A program made the translations under genes and the position numbers. Positions 13,950 through 22,253 of a DNA stretch of 28,570 bases are shown here, piece after piece. Source of the DNA: Peptoniphilus_A sp001811425 (GTDB lineage Bacteria; Bacillota; Clostridia; Tissierellales; Peptoniphilaceae); NCBI RefSeq assembly GCF_001811425.1, contig NZ_KV804682.1, forward strand, positions 1 to 28,570, given 5' to 3'. Numbering within the stretch: position 1 is the first letter of the stretch; every line of letters begins with the position of its first letter. The notes under the pieces were generated by a model, which saw nothing but the letters and a program-made list of their open reading frames with translations, was not told where the DNA came from and did not search any database.

Positions 13950-16900
13950 ATGAAAAAGAAAATATTTGCAATAATTTTTGCCTTTGCCTTAGTATTTTCA
14001 TCTGCAATTTTTTTATCAGTAGAAAATACTTATGCTGAAGCAAAAACATTTACTGTAACGAAGAGAGAAGCAAATAATCCTAATGCTACAGAAGAGCCTG
14101 TTGGCGAATACGATACTTTGTTTGATGCCATTGGCGCTTGTAAACAACAAGATTTATCTAATGAATATATAGTCACTATGAATAAAGACTATGAGGTGCC
14201 AGAAAATGAAGGTATGAATGACAGAAGCCATGTTAATATACTCTTTAGATCAGCGCCAGGACAAAAGTATACATTGAAAAGAAATGGTACAAGAATATGT
14301 TTTTATGTTAGTTCCAATTGCAACATGCGTGTAGAAAATGTCATTTTAGATGGTAATAATGATGGAGAGCTTACATCTATTTCAGATAATGGTGAACTTA
14401 CATTGGGAAATGGTACTGTTGTACAAAACTTTATTGATGTTCCATCTGCAGATGGTCCAGCTATTTATCTGATTGGTAAATCAACACTTAATATTGAAGA
14501 TGGCGTTACTTTAAGAAACAACACAGGCAAAAATATTGGCGGAGTTATTGGTGATAATTCTAAAGATACAACCATAAATATCAAGGGAGGTACATTTACA
14601 GGAAATTCTTGCGCAAGATACGGTGGAGTTATAGCTTCTTACGGAACTATAAATATATCCGGAGGTATATTTAATGATAACTCTTCTAAAGAAGGCGGAG
14701 TTATTGCATCTTACGGAAAATTAAATATTACTGATGGAGTTTTTGAAAATAATAAAGCAAAAACAAACGGAGGAGCTATTCGACTCGGTCAAAATGCAAT
14801 AGCTAGCATAACAGGAGCAAGCTTTAATAAAAATGAGGCAAAGTCTGGCGGAGCTATATATAATTCAAATGAGCTTACTATAAATGAGGGTGTAGTATTT
14901 AGTGAAAACACATCAAGGGAATATGGCGGAGCCATTATTAACTACGGTAAGTTAACTGTTAATGATGGAACTTTTAAAGATAATGAAGCATCAAATGGTG
15001 GAGCAATTTCATCAATTGCAAGTAATTCTGAATTAACAGTAAATGGTGGATCTTTTGAAAATAATAAAAGTACTGGCAAATGGGGCGGCGCTATAGTTGC
15101 TAAAAATAAAGTAAGTGTGAAAAATGCGACTTTTGACGGAAATGTTTCCGGTAATGGCGGTGCAATTTATGTTTATGATGCAAATGATGCAAATGATGCA
15201 GCAATAGAAAATTGTACCTTTAAAAACAACAGTGCAACAAATGAAAACACTGTAAAACAAGGCGGAGCGCTTTTTGTAAATGATAGCAAGAATGTTTCCA
15301 TAAAAAGTAATACATTTATTAAAAATAGGGCGCAAGATGGCGGTGCTTTGCATATAACAGGAGTGGAAGGAATTATAGAAGGTAACACCTTTGAAGAAAA
15401 CTTTGCTGAAGGTTTTTCTTCTGCTTTTCACGTAAAAGATTCAGCACCTTCCATAAAAAATAATATCTATAAAAACAATGGAATGAAAGATGGCAAGACA
15501 ACGGCTTACGCAACTCTTATGGTTGAAAGTGTCATGTCAGGCAAAGAATTGACTATAGAAAATGACAAATTTGAAAACAATGTTGCTTCTAAAGATGGTG
15601 GCGCAATTGTTGTGGGAGAAGATACAGTAAACTTAAAGGGCTGTGAGTTTACAAACAATAAAGCGTCTGAGTATGGCGGTGCAATTTATATTACTGATGA
15701 GGGAATAGTAAATATAGCAGGCTCTAAATTTGTAGGAAACTCTGCAAAAAGAGGTGGTGCAATTGTCACTGAACTATTCTCACAAGCAAACCCTGCAGAA
15801 AAAGAAAAATATAAAAATTTAACTATTGCAGATGATGTTATTTTCGACAAAAACTTTGCAAGTGACGGATACTTTAATCCACCTACTAACTACAAAGATT
15901 TCCCTGACCTTAAATTTGAAACAACTTCTCTAATGGGAAAACTTCGTGCTATAAAAGCTGATATGAAGACTTACGAAAAAGTTGACAGCCTTTTAAACAA
16001 CTATGATGTTTACTATGTAAATCCTTTAGTTACAGTTATTTATGATTCTAATGGTGGAAGTCCCGCAGAAAAAATTTATGGCGAAGAATTGACTTCTGAA
16101 AATGATGAAATTCTACCAGCCAATCACAAAGTAAAGACAATAAAGGAAACAGGTCTTACTAAGGACGGATTTGAGTTTAAGGAATGGAACACTCAAGCTG
16201 ATGGAAAGGGCAATGCATATAAAGCTGGGGAAGAAATGAAAATTTCCAGCAACCAAGTTCTCTATGCAATTTGGCAGGAAAAAACTCCAAGTCCAGAACC
16301 TCAACCTGAACCAAAGCCTGAACCTAAACCCGAACCAAAGCCAGAACCTAAACCTGAACCTAGCCCTGAATTAAAAATTCACGAATATGTTGACACTATA
16401 CCTGTCTTTGCGCAAGCTGACTCTGTAAAAAAAGTTACAGAAAGGGTAATTGAAAGTCACATTGAATACATCAGCGGCTATCCTGACAATACTGTAAGAG
16501 CTGATGGCAATGTAACTAGAGCTGAAGCTGTAACAATGCTTGTAAGACTAAAGGCTTATCCTTTAACTGAAGGCGAAGAAATCTTTAAGGATGTAAAGGC
16601 TAATGCTTGGTACGCACCTTTCATCAACGCTGCTTACAAAAATAATATTTTAGAAGAAAAGAAGGGTCAAGCTTTTAGACCTGATGAAAAAATTACAAGA
16701 GCAGAACTTGCACAGTTAATTTCTCACCTTGACAAGAAAAATAATGCCAAGGCAAATTTCCCTGACATTGCTGGACACAAGTATGAAGCAGCAATAAATC
16801 AAAGTTTTGGAAATAAGAGAATTGCTGGTTATCCTGACGGAAGCTTTAGACCAGACAATGCAATTACAAGAGCAGAAACTGCTAGAATTTTAAATAGTCT

Positions 16901-17075
16901 TTTCGACAGAAAGGTAAATGAAGATGGCCTTGCTAAAGTAATGGCTGACCTTAGACTTTACAAGGACTTAGACAAGAGCCACTGGGCTTATTACGAAATA
17001 ATTGAAGCCTCTCACACTCATCAATATGAAAGAGCAGAAAGTCTTCTTGAAAACTGGATAAGTATTATTAAATAA
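13950..17075 (+). CDS. Secreted SLH-anchored surface protein with parallel beta-helix repeats
   Basis: A 1041-residue cell-surface protein. Residues 1 to about 31 are a Sec signal peptide (KKK, a hydrophobic core, then NTYAEA). Residues about 60-660 form a right-handed parallel beta-helix (pectin-lyase/PMP-like) with around 14 copies of a GG(A/V)I-type turn in units of roughly 20-30 residues, rich in Asn and Gly. Residues about 694-777 match a Listeria-Bacteroides repeat (VIYDSNGG to LYAIW). Residues 780-808 are a Pro-Glu-Pro-Lys spacer for crossing the wall. Three SLH motifs follow (about 820-985, with SGYPD, FRPDEKITRAE and AGYPDGSFRPD), which bind pyruvylated wall polymers, then a short SHWAYYEIIEAS tail at about 1012-1023. 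The role is probably adhesion or immune interaction; the ligand is unknown. AGGAGG precedes ATG. It is a single gene with its own terminator. Confidence 0.92.
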   Translation: MKKKIFAIIFAFALVFSSAIFLSVENTYAEAKTFTVTKREANNPNATEEPVGEYDTLFDAIGACKQQDLSNEYIVTMNKDYEVPENEGMNDRSHVNILFRSAPGQKYTLKRNGTRICFYVSSNCNMRVENVILDGNNDGELTSISDNGELTLGNGTVVQNFIDVPSADGPAIYLIGKSTLNIEDGVTLRNNTGKNIGGVIGDNSKDTTINIKGGTFTGNSCARYGGVIASYGTINISGGIFNDNSSKEGGVIASYGKLNITDGVFENNKAKTNGGAIRLGQNAIASITGASFNKNEAKSGGAIYNSNELTINEGVVFSENTSREYGGAIINYGKLTVNDGTFKDNEASNGGAISSIASNSELTVNGGSFENNKSTGKWGGAIVAKNKVSVKNATFDGNVSGNGGAIYVYDANDANDAAIENCTFKNNSATNENTVKQGGALFVNDSKNVSIKSNTFIKNRAQDGGALHITGVEGIIEGNTFEENFAEGFSSAFHVKDSAPSIKNNIYKNNGMKDGKTTAYATLMVESVMSGKELTIENDKFENNVASKDGGAIVVGEDTVNLKGCEFTNNKASEYGGAIYITDEGIVNIAGSKFVGNSAKRGGAIVTELFSQANPAEKEKYKNLTIADDVIFDKNFASDGYFNPPTNYKDFPDLKFETTSLMGKLRAIKADMKTYEKVDSLLNNYDVYYVNPLVTVIYDSNGGSPAEKIYGEELTSENDEILPANHKVKTIKETGLTKDGFEFKEWNTQADGKGNAYKAGEEMKISSNQVLYAIWQEKTPSPEPQPEPKPEPKPEPKPEPKPEPSPELKIHEYVDTIPVFAQADSVKKVTERVIESHIEYISGYPDNTVRADGNVTRAEAVTMLVRLKAYPLTEGEEIFKDVKANAWYAPFINAAYKNNILEEKKGQAFRPDEKITRAELAQLISHLDKKNNAKANFPDIAGHKYEAAINQSFGNKRIAGYPDGSFRPDNAITRAETARILNSLFDRKVNEDGLAKVMADLRLYKDLDKSHWAYYEIIEASHTHQYERAESLLENWISIIK
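15177..15200 (+). repeat. Tandem 9-bp repeat inside the surface protein gene
   Basis: GATGCAAAT occurs twice in tandem followed by GATGCA, encoding Asp-Ala-Asn repeats in a helix turn. The 9-bp unit keeps the frame if the copy number changes. Confidence 0.6.
16290..16372 (+). repeat. Pro-Glu-Pro-Lys codon repeat tract
   Basis: Degenerate 12-bp units (CCTGAACCAAAG-like) encode the PEPK spacer between the beta-helix region and the SLH anchor. Length variation between strains would be expected here. Confidence 0.75.
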
Positions 17076-17093
17076 TAAAATTTTAGATTAAAT

Positions 17094-17142
17094 AAAACCG
17101 AGATGAATTTTACAAATGTATTGTAAACATCATCTCGGTTTT
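17094..17142. terminator. Strong bidirectional terminator between the SLH protein and MutS-like genes
   Basis: AAAACCGAGATGA (17094-17106) pairs exactly with TCATCTCGGTTTT (17130-17142), and an inner TTTACA/TGTAAA extends the structure. The plus strand continues in T's. The minus-strand gene stop lies one base beyond. Confidence 0.9.
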
Positions 17143-17143
17143 T

Positions 17144-18754
17144 TTATCTTTCTTCTAGGTCCCTTGAAAGGGCTCTTGCTTCACTTATTATTTCTCTTGG
17201 GTAATTTAAGTTGTCTAATATTGCAATGGCGTTACGGCTTGTGGCTGGCCCTTCCTTTAATAAGTAGTCAAATTTTATGTCGCCCTCTTCTATTTTCTCT
17301 TCAAAGTGCATATTTTTGTAGAGGTCCTTTAACAAAATTGTAAGCTCAATGTCGTGGGTTGCCGCCACTACATGGTTATTTCTTGCCAAATATTTTAGGG
17401 TCGCCGTGGCTGCTGCAATTCTGTCAATGGTGTTTGTCCCCCTAAATATTTCGTCAAGCAAAATTATTTTTTCTTCACCATCTTCTATCATCTCTCCAAT
17501 TGCCTTGGACTCTGCCATAAAATAGGATAGGTTTTCCATTATTGAGTCAGATATGTCAATAGCTGATCTTAATTTCATGGGCTTTATTTCAAATTTTTCG
17601 CCAAAGAAAATTCCAAAGGATAGGGCAAAGACTGCGTTGATGCCAATTGTCCTAAGATAAGTTGACTTGCCTGATGCATTTGAACCTGTAAGGATCATGG
17701 ATTTTTCTAAATCTAAATCATTTGCCACTGGGTCCTTTAGGAGTGGAGTGTATAAGTTTTTGCCTGAAATTCTTTCTCCAAAGTCTGCAAAGTTTGTGCC
17801 ATAGGCCTTTGAAATTGAAATTATTCCAATTTGGCAGTCGATTTTTCCCAGCAAGTAGTAAAGTCTAAAGATTTCTTCTCCATATTTTTTGAAATATTTT
17901 TGTGCCTTAGAAAAACTCCTAGCTTCTGATAAAAATAATACATTCTTATAAGTTTCTGCGAAGTCCATTTCTGCATTGCCCGTCAAAAATCCAAAGGACC
18001 TTAAGGTTTTCTTTAGGGGTCCAAGTTCTCCTAAAATATTTTCTACTTCTTGGACTTCTTCTGTGAAGACTTGGTCTTTATTTTTCGTCAAGCTTTCTGA
18101 TACAAATAAAATACTTTTGAGCCTAACTAAGCTTTCTAACTTGCCCAAAGTTATTTCGTTAAATTTTTTGTAGATAAAGGTGTTGACGCCAAGGAGGACA
18201 AAGATAAATAGGACTGCCTGGGCCCTTAAGAAAATAAAGAGAAGGATAATATAAAGTGCTGTGAAAGAAAAAATCCTGGCTGCAATGTCAAGTTCTCTAT
18301 CTACTTTAACTTCTTCTTCAATAAGATTTAGGACATCTTCCTTGAAATAACCAATCTTTCCCAGCTGAAACTGCATGTCTAGAAGCTCATCTTCTCTATC
18401 ACCGTAAAGCTTTATGTTATTCTGAGTCTTTTTAATTTGGTCTTCATCTAAAATCAAATCTCTCAGCCTGTAATAAAAGTATTCCAAGCCCAGCCTAGTC
18501 ATGTTGTGGTTCATCTTCTCAATGATTTTGTCGAAATTTAAATCAGCTGCTGTTATTTCAGATAAATTTCCCCCAAGCCTTTTATGTATGCCGTCAATTT
18601 TTTCCTTGAATTTTTTGGAGTGAATTTTGCCAAAGTTTTTTCTTATTTCAACTCGCAAAATTCTTTCGTTTTTTATTTTCACATAGTAGTTGTATAAAAA
18701 AACCACTCCAGTAAAAGCTAATAATAAAATAATTGGTGCGTAATAGTCCTTCAT
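17144..18754 (-). CDS. Membrane-anchored MutS-family ATPase
   Basis: A 536-residue protein with the MutS C-terminal ATPase but none of the mismatch-recognition N-terminus. Walker A is GSNASGKST (357-365), Walker B is ILLDEI (431-436), followed by RGTNT and the H-loop ATHD (466-469). The lever/clamp-like helical region occupies about 60-330. Hydrophobic segments at 5-24 and about 160-195 (probably two helices) predict membrane anchoring, unlike MutS, MutS2 or MutS4/5. Such membrane MutS-related proteins occur in Firmicutes and Bacteroidetes without an established role. No Smr or endonuclease domain is seen. AGAGGAGGAT precedes ATG. The gene stands alone between terminators, with its own promoter. 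Confidence 0.85.
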   Translation of the reverse strand: MKDYYAPIILLLAFTGVVFLYNYYVKIKNERILRVEIRKNFGKIHSKKFKEKIDGIHKRLGGNLSEITAADLNFDKIIEKMNHNMTRLGLEYFYYRLRDLILDEDQIKKTQNNIKLYGDREDELLDMQFQLGKIGYFKEDVLNLIEEEVKVDRELDIAARIFSFTALYIILLFIFLRAQAVLFIFVLLGVNTFIYKKFNEITLGKLESLVRLKSILFVSESLTKNKDQVFTEEVQEVENILGELGPLKKTLRSFGFLTGNAEMDFAETYKNVLFLSEARSFSKAQKYFKKYGEEIFRLYYLLGKIDCQIGIISISKAYGTNFADFGERISGKNLYTPLLKDPVANDLDLEKSMILTGSNASGKSTYLRTIGINAVFALSFGIFFGEKFEIKPMKLRSAIDISDSIMENLSYFMAESKAIGEMIEDGEEKIILLDEIFRGTNTIDRIAAATATLKYLARNNHVVAATHDIELTILLKDLYKNMHFEEKIEEGDIKFDYLLKEGPATSRNAIAILDNLNYPREIISEARALSRDLEER

Positions 18755-18781
18755 GTCATCCTCCTCTTAATCTCTTTCATT

Positions 18782-18810
18782 ATTTTATTACAAAGAGATT
18801 GTCATTGCAA
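18782..18810 (-). promoter_or_regulatory. Candidate promoter of the MutS-like gene
   Basis: TTGCAA (18805-18810) and TAAAAT (18782-18787) are 17 bases apart on the minus strand. RNA would start near 18775, 20 bases before the ATG. Confidence 0.5.
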
Positions 18811-18826
18811 TGAATAAAGACTAGGC

Positions 18827-18859
18827 AAAAAAAAGACTGCTCACTTAAAGTGAACAGCC
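18827..18859 (-). terminator. Terminator of the 2-hydroxyacid dehydrogenase gene
   Basis: On the minus strand GGCTGTTCACTT pairs with AAGTGAGCAGTC (stem 18835-18859, two G-U pairs) and is followed by eight T's (18827-18834). Confidence 0.92.
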
Positions 18860-18876
18860 TTAAAAAATTTATTTAA

Positions 18877-19824
18877 TTATTTACAGTTTGGAAATAATTC
18901 GTCAAAGTTTTTAAGAATTACATGTCCAATGTCGTCTTGAGCATCGATAGTTGATCCACCAATGTGTGGTGTTACATAAAGTCTATCAAGTTCAAATAAT
19001 TTGTTTTCTACTGGAACATCTTGAGTGTCAAGTCCGCCAGAGCCAAGTTCGTTAGAAAGTGTATCTAAGTTTGCTCCACCTAGTTTGCCATTCTTGATGT
19101 AGTCGTATAGGTCATCTTCGTTAACAATTCCGCCACGAGCAGCGTTGATGATGCAAGCTCCGTCTTTCATCTTTTCAAATTCTTCTGCTGCAAATAAGTC
19201 CTTAGTATCAGGAGTTAGTGGCATGTGAAGAGTGATAATGTCAGATTCTTTTACAAGAGTATCGAAGTCAACAAGTTTAGCATAGTCAACTTTGATGTCT
19301 TCTGGTTTTAAGAATGGGTCATAAGCAAGAACGCTCATGTGGAATACATTAGCGATTTCGCCAACTCTTCTACCAATTGCACCAAAGCCACAAATTCCTA
19401 GAGTCTTATTTCTAAGTTCTCTACCAATCCATCTATATTTGTTCCAAATTCCACCCTTAACTTCGTTTTGAGCTTGTACAGAGTTTCTGTAAAGGTCTAA
19501 CATTTTTGCAAAAACAAGTTCAGCAACTGCGTTTGCATTTTGTCCTGGAGAGTTTTTAACTGGAATATTTTTTTCTTTTGCATAGTCAAGGTCAATGTGG
19601 TTAGTTCCTGTTGAACCAACGAAAATTGCCTTTAAGTTTTTAGCAGCATCAAGAACTTCTTTGTTGATGAATGGGTCAACTCTCATGAATAGGAAATCAT
19701 AAGGTTCAATAATTTCTGCTAATTTTTCAGAAGTTGGAAGCATAACTTTATCAAGTTCAATACCTCTTTCTTCAAGTCCCTTGTCAATTACATCTGACAT
19801 ATAGTCTACCATTAACGCTTTCAT
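18877..19824 (-). CDS. D-isomer-specific 2-hydroxyacid dehydrogenase (phosphoglycerate dehydrogenase-like)
   Basis: A 315-residue NAD-dependent dehydrogenase that interconverts a 2-keto and a D-2-hydroxy acid in the cytoplasm. The nucleotide fold shows GFGAIG (146-151), then the catalytic-position Arg in NAARGG (R230), Glu in SNEL (E259) and His in PHIGGST (H287). Substrate specificity (3-phosphoglycerate, hydroxypyruvate, pyruvate or another keto acid) cannot be fixed; no serC or other serine gene is adjacent. The region around E259 reads NLDTLSNELGSGG instead of the common LDVFxxEP, which may reshape the pocket. AAGGAGGATG precedes ATG. Codon use looks more regular than in the neighbours, which suggests good expression. 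It is a single-gene unit. Confidence 0.9.
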   Translation of the reverse strand: MKALMVDYMSDVIDKGLEERGIELDKVMLPTSEKLAEIIEPYDFLFMRVDPFINKEVLDAAKNLKAIFVGSTGTNHIDLDYAKEKNIPVKNSPGQNANAVAELVFAKMLDLYRNSVQAQNEVKGGIWNKYRWIGRELRNKTLGICGFGAIGRRVGEIANVFHMSVLAYDPFLKPEDIKVDYAKLVDFDTLVKESDIITLHMPLTPDTKDLFAAEEFEKMKDGACIINAARGGIVNEDDLYDYIKNGKLGGANLDTLSNELGSGGLDTQDVPVENKLFELDRLYVTPHIGGSTIDAQDDIGHVILKNFDELFPNCK

Positions 19825-19845
19825 TTACATCCTCCTTAAAATTTT

Positions 19846-19861
19846 ATGTACATCGTTACAT
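19846..19861. promoter_or_regulatory. Candidate operator: ATGTA-N6-TACAT
   Basis: A perfect 5-6-5 inverted repeat lies just upstream of the ribosome site of the dehydrogenase gene and overlaps its TAAAAT-like -10 (19841-19846). Binding of a dimeric regulator here would block transcription. Short palindromes are common in AT-rich DNA, so support is moderate to low. Confidence 0.35.
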
Positions 19862-19932
19862 TTCTATTTTAGTTGAAAATGGAATCTTTTTCAAGTTCAT
19901 TTATCTCCTTAATATAATTAACACTTTTCTTT

Positions 19933-19990
19933 AAAAAAACCCTTGGAAAACTATTCTATATTTACTTTAAGTTAATGGTTTCTCCAAAGG
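19933..19990 (-). terminator. Terminator of the MATE exporter gene
   Basis: On the minus strand CCTTTGGAGAAAC (19978-19990) pairs with GTTTTCCAAGGG (19940-19951) with one bulge around a 26-base loop, followed by seven T's (19933-19939). Confidence 0.65.
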
Positions 19991-19997
19991 CTTATAA

Positions 19998-21368
19998 TTA
20001 TTCTTCAATTGTTTTGTTCCTAAGATCGTCTAAAACTTTTTTCGCAAGGGCAAAGGTAACTAGGGCAGTTATAAAGTCTGCTGTGGGCGGTGCATACAAA
20101 AGTCCCTTGACGCCAAATAAGTTTGCGTAGAGATAGGCAAAGGGAACTAGGAGAAGGACTTGTCTTAGTAGAGATATTAAAATCCCCCTCTTGGCTAGTC
20201 CAATTGATGTCAAAAATCCCATAGTAACTGGTTGCACTCCATTTAAAAAAGTAAAGAAGAGCATAATCCTAAATAATTTTATGGCAAAGTCAAAATATAA
20301 GTCGCTTCCTCCACCAAAGAGCATGATTATTTGTCTTGGAAAGACTTGGAAAATTACAAAGGAAATTGATGACACTATTAGGGCATACTTAATTGCAAGT
20401 TTATAAACTTCTACTACTCTGTCATAATTTTTCGCACCATAATTAAAGGATGAGATTGGTTGAAGCCCTTGTGAAAGTCCAATATTGACGCAGAAAAATA
20501 CCATGCTCACCTTCATGACAATGCCCACTGCCGCAAGAGGTATGTTGGCTCCATATTCTGACAAAGATCCATAGTATCTGTAAAAATTATTCATAAGTAT
20601 TTGCACGAAAAGTATGGCAGCTTGGTTAAATCCACTTGCCGCACCAAGTCTTACAATGTTAATGATCTTATCTAATTGGAATTCAAAATATTTCCCTTTT
20701 AAGTCCACAGACTTAAAGTGTCTTTTAAAATAAAATATTACCATTAGAAAAGAGAAAAATTGTCCAAGAACAGTTGCGTAAGCTGCTCCTGCCATGCCCA
20801 TGTCAAAGGCAAAAATAAAAATTGGATCAAAAATTAAATTTATGACAGCCCCCACTACCATGGAATACATGGAAAATTTTGGAGCTCCATCAGCTCTTAT
20901 TAAAGTTGAACCAACATTTACTAGTATTAAAAATATAAAGCCGTAGGAAGTTATGGACACATACTCTATGGCATAGCCCATAATCTCCTCTGTGGCGCCA
21001 AAAATTTTTAAAAAATTTTCCATAAACAGGTGAGTTATTATTGTAAATACAAGACCTGCTATAGTGGCAAGACTTATGGAATTTCTAATGTAGTGCCTTG
21101 CAAGGTCATCTTCCCCTCTGCCCAGTGAAATATTAAAATTTGCAGCTCCACCAATGCCACACAAAAGTGCAAGAGCTGTGCAAATTGTCACAAGAGGAAA
21201 GGCAACATTTGTTGCAGCATTTCCAAGCATTCCCACAGAGTTGCCAATAAATATTTGGTCTACAATGTTATATAAGGAACTTATTATTAAGGCAAAGATA
21301 CTTGGTAAGGCAAACTGTATAAGTAATTTCTTTATATCTTCTCTTCCTAAAATATTTTCTTCTTTCAT
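19998..21368 (-). CDS. MATE-family multidrug/toxin efflux transporter
   Basis: A 456-residue membrane protein with about 12 hydrophobic segments in two matching halves, the usual MATE size. The start MKEENILGREDIKKLLIQFALPSIFA is typical of clostridial MATE proteins, followed by SLYNIVDQIFIGNSVG and, in the second half, GLSQGLQPISSFNYGAK, both family marks. MATE proteins export cationic drugs or metabolites by sodium or proton antiport; the cargo cannot be assigned. GGGAGGT lies eight bases ahead of ATG. It is transcribed alone, with its own terminator. Confidence 0.93.
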   Translation of the reverse strand: MKEENILGREDIKKLLIQFALPSIFALIISSLYNIVDQIFIGNSVGMLGNAATNVAFPLVTICTALALLCGIGGAANFNISLGRGEDDLARHYIRNSISLATIAGLVFTIITHLFMENFLKIFGATEEIMGYAIEYVSITSYGFIFLILVNVGSTLIRADGAPKFSMYSMVVGAVINLIFDPIFIFAFDMGMAGAAYATVLGQFFSFLMVIFYFKRHFKSVDLKGKYFEFQLDKIINIVRLGAASGFNQAAILFVQILMNNFYRYYGSLSEYGANIPLAAVGIVMKVSMVFFCVNIGLSQGLQPISSFNYGAKNYDRVVEVYKLAIKYALIVSSISFVIFQVFPRQIIMLFGGGSDLYFDFAIKLFRIMLFFTFLNGVQPVTMGFLTSIGLAKRGILISLLRQVLLLVPFAYLYANLFGVKGLLYAPPTADFITALVTFALAKKVLDDLRNKTIEE

Positions 21369-21429
21369 CTTTTACCTCCCACTTTATAAAAATCCTTTAA
21401 TAATTTAAAAGCTATTTTAAAAAAATAAA

Positions 21430-21447
21430 AAGACGCATCTGCGCCTT
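21430..21447 (-). terminator. Terminator of the TraX-family gene
   Basis: On the minus strand AAGGCGC, loop AGAT and GCGTCTT form a 7-bp stem (one G-U), followed by TTTATTTTTTT. It begins 11 bases after the stop codon. Confidence 0.85.
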
Positions 21448-21458
21448 AAGTTAAAAAT

Positions 21459-22187
21459 TTAAATATCAAGATACATCCTCAAAAGTCCAAGAGCAAGAAG
21501 ATGCACTGGATAAAATAAATAATTAAATAATTTGTTTTGCTTTCCCTTATCGCCATTATACATTATAGTTAGTCCAAAGCCAAGTATTGACCAAACTTCT
21601 TTTATTATAGTCAAGTAGGCAAGGGCTCCTGAAGCTATAGGTCTATTGTAAAATATATAAAAGAAAAAAGCTATAAGTATTGCGTGAAAACCATAATCCC
21701 CTGAGACAAAAATGCTTGCAAAGTACATGAAGATTAAAAGTGGTATAGAAAATAAAAGCCATTTTCTTACAATTTTATCTTCAAACTTATTTCTAATCTC
21801 ATCTAATATCCAAATAAAAATTAGAGAGAGAGCCAGAGAAAATAAGACATTGTTTAGTCTAAATTCTAAAAAAACTTTTGAAGAAAACATATCATAGGGC
21901 ACTTCTGAAATCAATGCAAAGAAAAGTAAGTTTAGTAAATATTTTTTCCTTGAATGAGTCCTAAAAAATCCTTCTACTACAAAAAATGAAAAGAGAGGAA
22001 AGGCAATGCGACCTAAGACATCAAAGACTGTAGAAATCTTTGAGAGAGTGCTTCCCACTTCAAGGTAGGGCAAAATTATCGCCTTGTTGACATGATCAAT
22101 TAACATAGATGTAAAGGCCATGTATTTTAACTGTGCCCCATTTAAAACTTGAATCCTTTTTAATTTTTCATTATTAAATCTTTCCAT
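21459..22187 (-). CDS. TraX-family membrane protein
   Basis: A 242-residue protein with about seven to eight membrane segments and the TraX signature: LKYMAFTSMLIDHV near the N-terminus, then GRIAFPLFSFFVVEGF and LISEVPYD. The F-plasmid TraX N-acetylates pilin, but chromosomal Firmicute copies such as this one have no conjugation genes around them and may acylate another surface molecule. ATG 22187 is preferred because GGAG lies six bases upstream; a TTG four codons earlier would place that site inside the gene. It is monocistronic, with its own terminator. Confidence 0.88.
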   Translation of the reverse strand: MERFNNEKLKRIQVLNGAQLKYMAFTSMLIDHVNKAIILPYLEVGSTLSKISTVFDVLGRIAFPLFSFFVVEGFFRTHSRKKYLLNLLFFALISEVPYDMFSSKVFLEFRLNNVLFSLALSLIFIWILDEIRNKFEDKIVRKWLLFSIPLLIFMYFASIFVSGDYGFHAILIAFFFYIFYNRPIASGALAYLTIIKEVWSILGFGLTIMYNGDKGKQNKLFNYLFYPVHLLALGLLRMYLDI

Positions 22188-22253
22188 ATTTTGCTCCAAA
22201 ATTTTGCAAAATTATTTTACTATAAAATTTATGAAGTAAACAAGAAAAAATTT

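Noticed and set aside
15033..15431. 132-codon minus-strand frame inside the surface protein gene
   Set aside because: It is antisense to the repeat-rich beta-helix region, with Cys/Ile-rich low-quality composition and no start signal.
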